Source: Nesterenkonia aurantiaca (GTDB lineage: Bacteria; Actinomycetota; Actinomycetes; Actinomycetales; Micrococcaceae). Taken from it: 64,000 nt of DNA. Within the stretch, counting starts at the first letter, position 1. Each line of letters begins with the position of its first letter. Positions 62,776 to 64,000 of the stretch are shown here, piece after piece. The stretch is from contig NZ_SOAN01000001.1 in assembly GCF_004364585.1 (NCBI RefSeq), positions 1 through 64,000 of the forward strand. Reading direction: 5' to 3'. Made by a program: the position numbers and the translations under genes. The notes beneath the pieces are model-generated. The model made no database searches, was not told where the DNA came from, and saw only the letters and a list, made by a program, of their open reading frames with translations.

Positions 62776-64000
62776 TCACTCCTCCAGGTCAGCCTCGGCC
62801 TGCAGGGCATCATCGATGGCCTGCTGCAGCCGCTCCTGGGCCTCGCCATAGGTGGCGAAGTCACCGTCGGAGAGTGCCTCATCCGAGTCCTGGAGCGCCT
62901 CGCCTGCGCGATCCAGGGCATCGTTCAGACGCTCCTGAGCGGGACCGGTCGGCGCGGTGGGACCTTCGGTCTCCTCGGCGTCGGTCTCATCCTCGGTGGT
63001 GGCCTCTTCCTCAGCAGGCGCCTCCTCCTCGGTGGCCGCGTCGTCCTCGGCCGGAGCGTCACCCTCGGGCACGTCCAGCTCGGAGTCCACGGCGTCACCG
63101 GTGACACCTGCGCCATCGGCCACAGCCGCGCCGGAGTCGCCGCCGAAGACCTGGTCGAGGGCCTCATCGAGGGTGTCGGCGAAGCCGACCTCCTCGCCAT
63201 AGGCGACCAGCACCTTGCGCAGCGCCGGGTAGGCGGCCGCGGTGCCGGTGGACTGCACGTAGACCGGCTGGACATACAGGATGCCGCCACCGGCAGGCAG
63301 GGTGATCATGTTGCCGTTGATCACCTCGGACGCGCCCTGACGCAGCAGGTTCAGCTCCTGCGAGATCTGCGAGTTCGAGTCGAAGTTCGCCTGAGTCTGG
63401 CCTGGGCCAGGCACTGCGGTGTCACGCGGAAGCTCGAGCAGCCGCAGCTGACCGTAGTCCTCCGCCTTGACCCCGTCCTCGCCGGTGCCGGCATCGCCGG
63501 CGGCGGCGAGGAAGCCGTAGAGCACGTTGCGCTGCTGGGCGCCCTCGGCGATCTGCGGGATGAATGTGCCGGTCAGCGAGAAGGAGGGCTCCTCCTGGTC
63601 CGGCATCTGCAGCGTCATGTAGTACGGCGGCTGCGCCATCGCGTTCTCGTCCTCGACCGTCGGGTCCGAGGGAACGGACCAGGCGTCGTTGTTCTCGTAG
63701 AACGTGCCGGGGTCAGTCACGTGGTAGCGACCGAGCAGCTCGCGCTGCACGCGGAACATGTCCTCGGGGTAGCGCACGTGATCCAGCAGCTCAGCCGACA
63801 TGTTCTCGTAAGGCTGCAGAGCCTCGGGGAAGACCTGCTGCCAGGCCCGCAGGATCGGATCCTCGGTGTCCCAGGCGTAGAGCTCCACCGAGCCGTCATA
63901 GGCATCGACGGTGGCCTTCACCGAGTTGCGGATGTAGTTGACCTGACCGGTGAGCATCGGGGCTCCCTGAGTCAGGGTATCCGTGGTGGCCTGCTCCAGC
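62776..64000 (-). CDS. UPF0182 family protein, C-terminal part (runs off the window)
   Basis: This is the C-terminal 407 residues (to the window edge) of a large UPF0182 membrane protein (full length about 900-1000). The frame is open to base 64000, where it reads [14 protein letters not shown] before [22 protein letters not shown], so the ATG at 63957 is internal. The visible part is the outer domain with [16 protein letters not shown] and [21 protein letters not shown], then an acidic tail of Glu/Ala/Asp (about 110 residues: [20 protein letters not shown]) ahead of a C-terminal helix. The N-terminal membrane helices are outside. The function is unknown; members are conserved across actinobacteria and cyanobacteria. 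Confidence 0.9.
   Translation of the reverse strand, partial: LEQATTDTLTQGAPMLTGQVNYIRNSVKATVDAYDGSVELYAWDTEDPILRAWQQVFPEALQPYENMSAELLDHVRYPEDMFRVQRELLGRYHVTDPGTFYENNDAWSVPSDPTVEDENAMAQPPYYMTLQMPDQEEPSFSLTGTFIPQIAEGAQQRNVLYGFLAAAGDAGTGEDGVKAEDYGQLRLLELPRDTAVPGPGQTQANFDSNSQISQELNLLRQGASEVINGNMITLPAGGGILYVQPVYVQSTGTAAAYPALRKVLVAYGEEVGFADTLDEALDQVFGGDSGAAVADGAGVTGDAVDSELDVPEGDAPAEDDAATEEEAPAEEEATTEDETDAEETEGPTAPTGPAQERLNDALDRAGEALQDSDEALSDGDFATYGEAQERLQQAIDDALQAEADLEE

Overview
The window is a stretch of chromosome from a high-GC Gram-positive actinobacterium. The gene families and order (whiB1 beside pdtaS; secA, hpf, comF, lpqB, mtrB, mtrA in a row; mnmA near iscS; pdxS-pdxT after pspA) fit Micrococcales, most likely a Micrococcaceae member of the Nesterenkonia/Arthrobacter type. 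Genus is an inference from content and style, not a database result. GC is high throughout, GTG and TTG starts are common, and coding density is high with many ATGA/GTGA overlaps. There is no rRNA, prophage or CRISPR array.

Region 1 (1-12.1 kb, accessory). The window opens on the end of what looks like an insertion sequence (to about base 90) that cuts a glycosyltransferase gene. Downstream is a tightly overlapping operon: the glycosyltransferase remnant, two family-4 glycosyltransferases, a fused ABC exporter and two kinase-fold (aminoglycoside phosphotransferase-like) proteins. A small exported Ser/Pro-rich protein, an OmpR-type two-component system and a third kinase-fold gene follow. The sensor kinase has an in-frame TAA between its dimerisation and ATPase domains. 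Two related operator-like palindromes frame the two-component genes.

Region 2 (12.1-34.2 kb, conserved backbone). This holds whiB1 with a long leader and a CRP-like site, pdtaS, the 1610-residue NAD-glutamate dehydrogenase, a ParA/CpaE-like ATPase with a SAF-domain membrane protein, a small helix-turn-helix protein and a LysM protein. It continues with secA, hpf, comF, lpqB, mtrB and mtrA, in the same order as in mycobacteria.

Region 3 (34.4-39.8 kb). A five-gene operon encodes a polytopic membrane protein, DUF4129-like, DUF4350-like, MoxR ATPase and DUF58 proteins.

Region 4 (40-49.6 kb). This holds mnmA, chorismate mutase, a MetE-like protein, a VOC protein bracketed by a structured repeat, iscS, a J-domain protein, trmL, a sigma/anti-sigma fusion, an RraA-like protein and a PIG-L deacetylase.

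Region 5 (49.6-64 kb). This holds an HtrA protease, a coiled-coil membrane protein with PspA, pdxS-pdxT, two paralogous LRV/transmembrane/Cys-rich surface proteins, a BASS/arsenite-type transporter, a membrane protein of unknown function and a Na+/H+ antiporter. It ends with an IS3 remnant, the initiator tRNA-Met with its own promoter and terminator, and the 3' part of a UPF0182 gene that runs off the window.

The most unusual items are the SigK-RskA-like fusion (46564-48213), the disrupted glycosyltransferase/ABC/kinase cluster with its broken sensor kinase, the structured repeats around 42.9-43.6 kb, the tandem LRV surface proteins, and several long perfect palindromes between genes.
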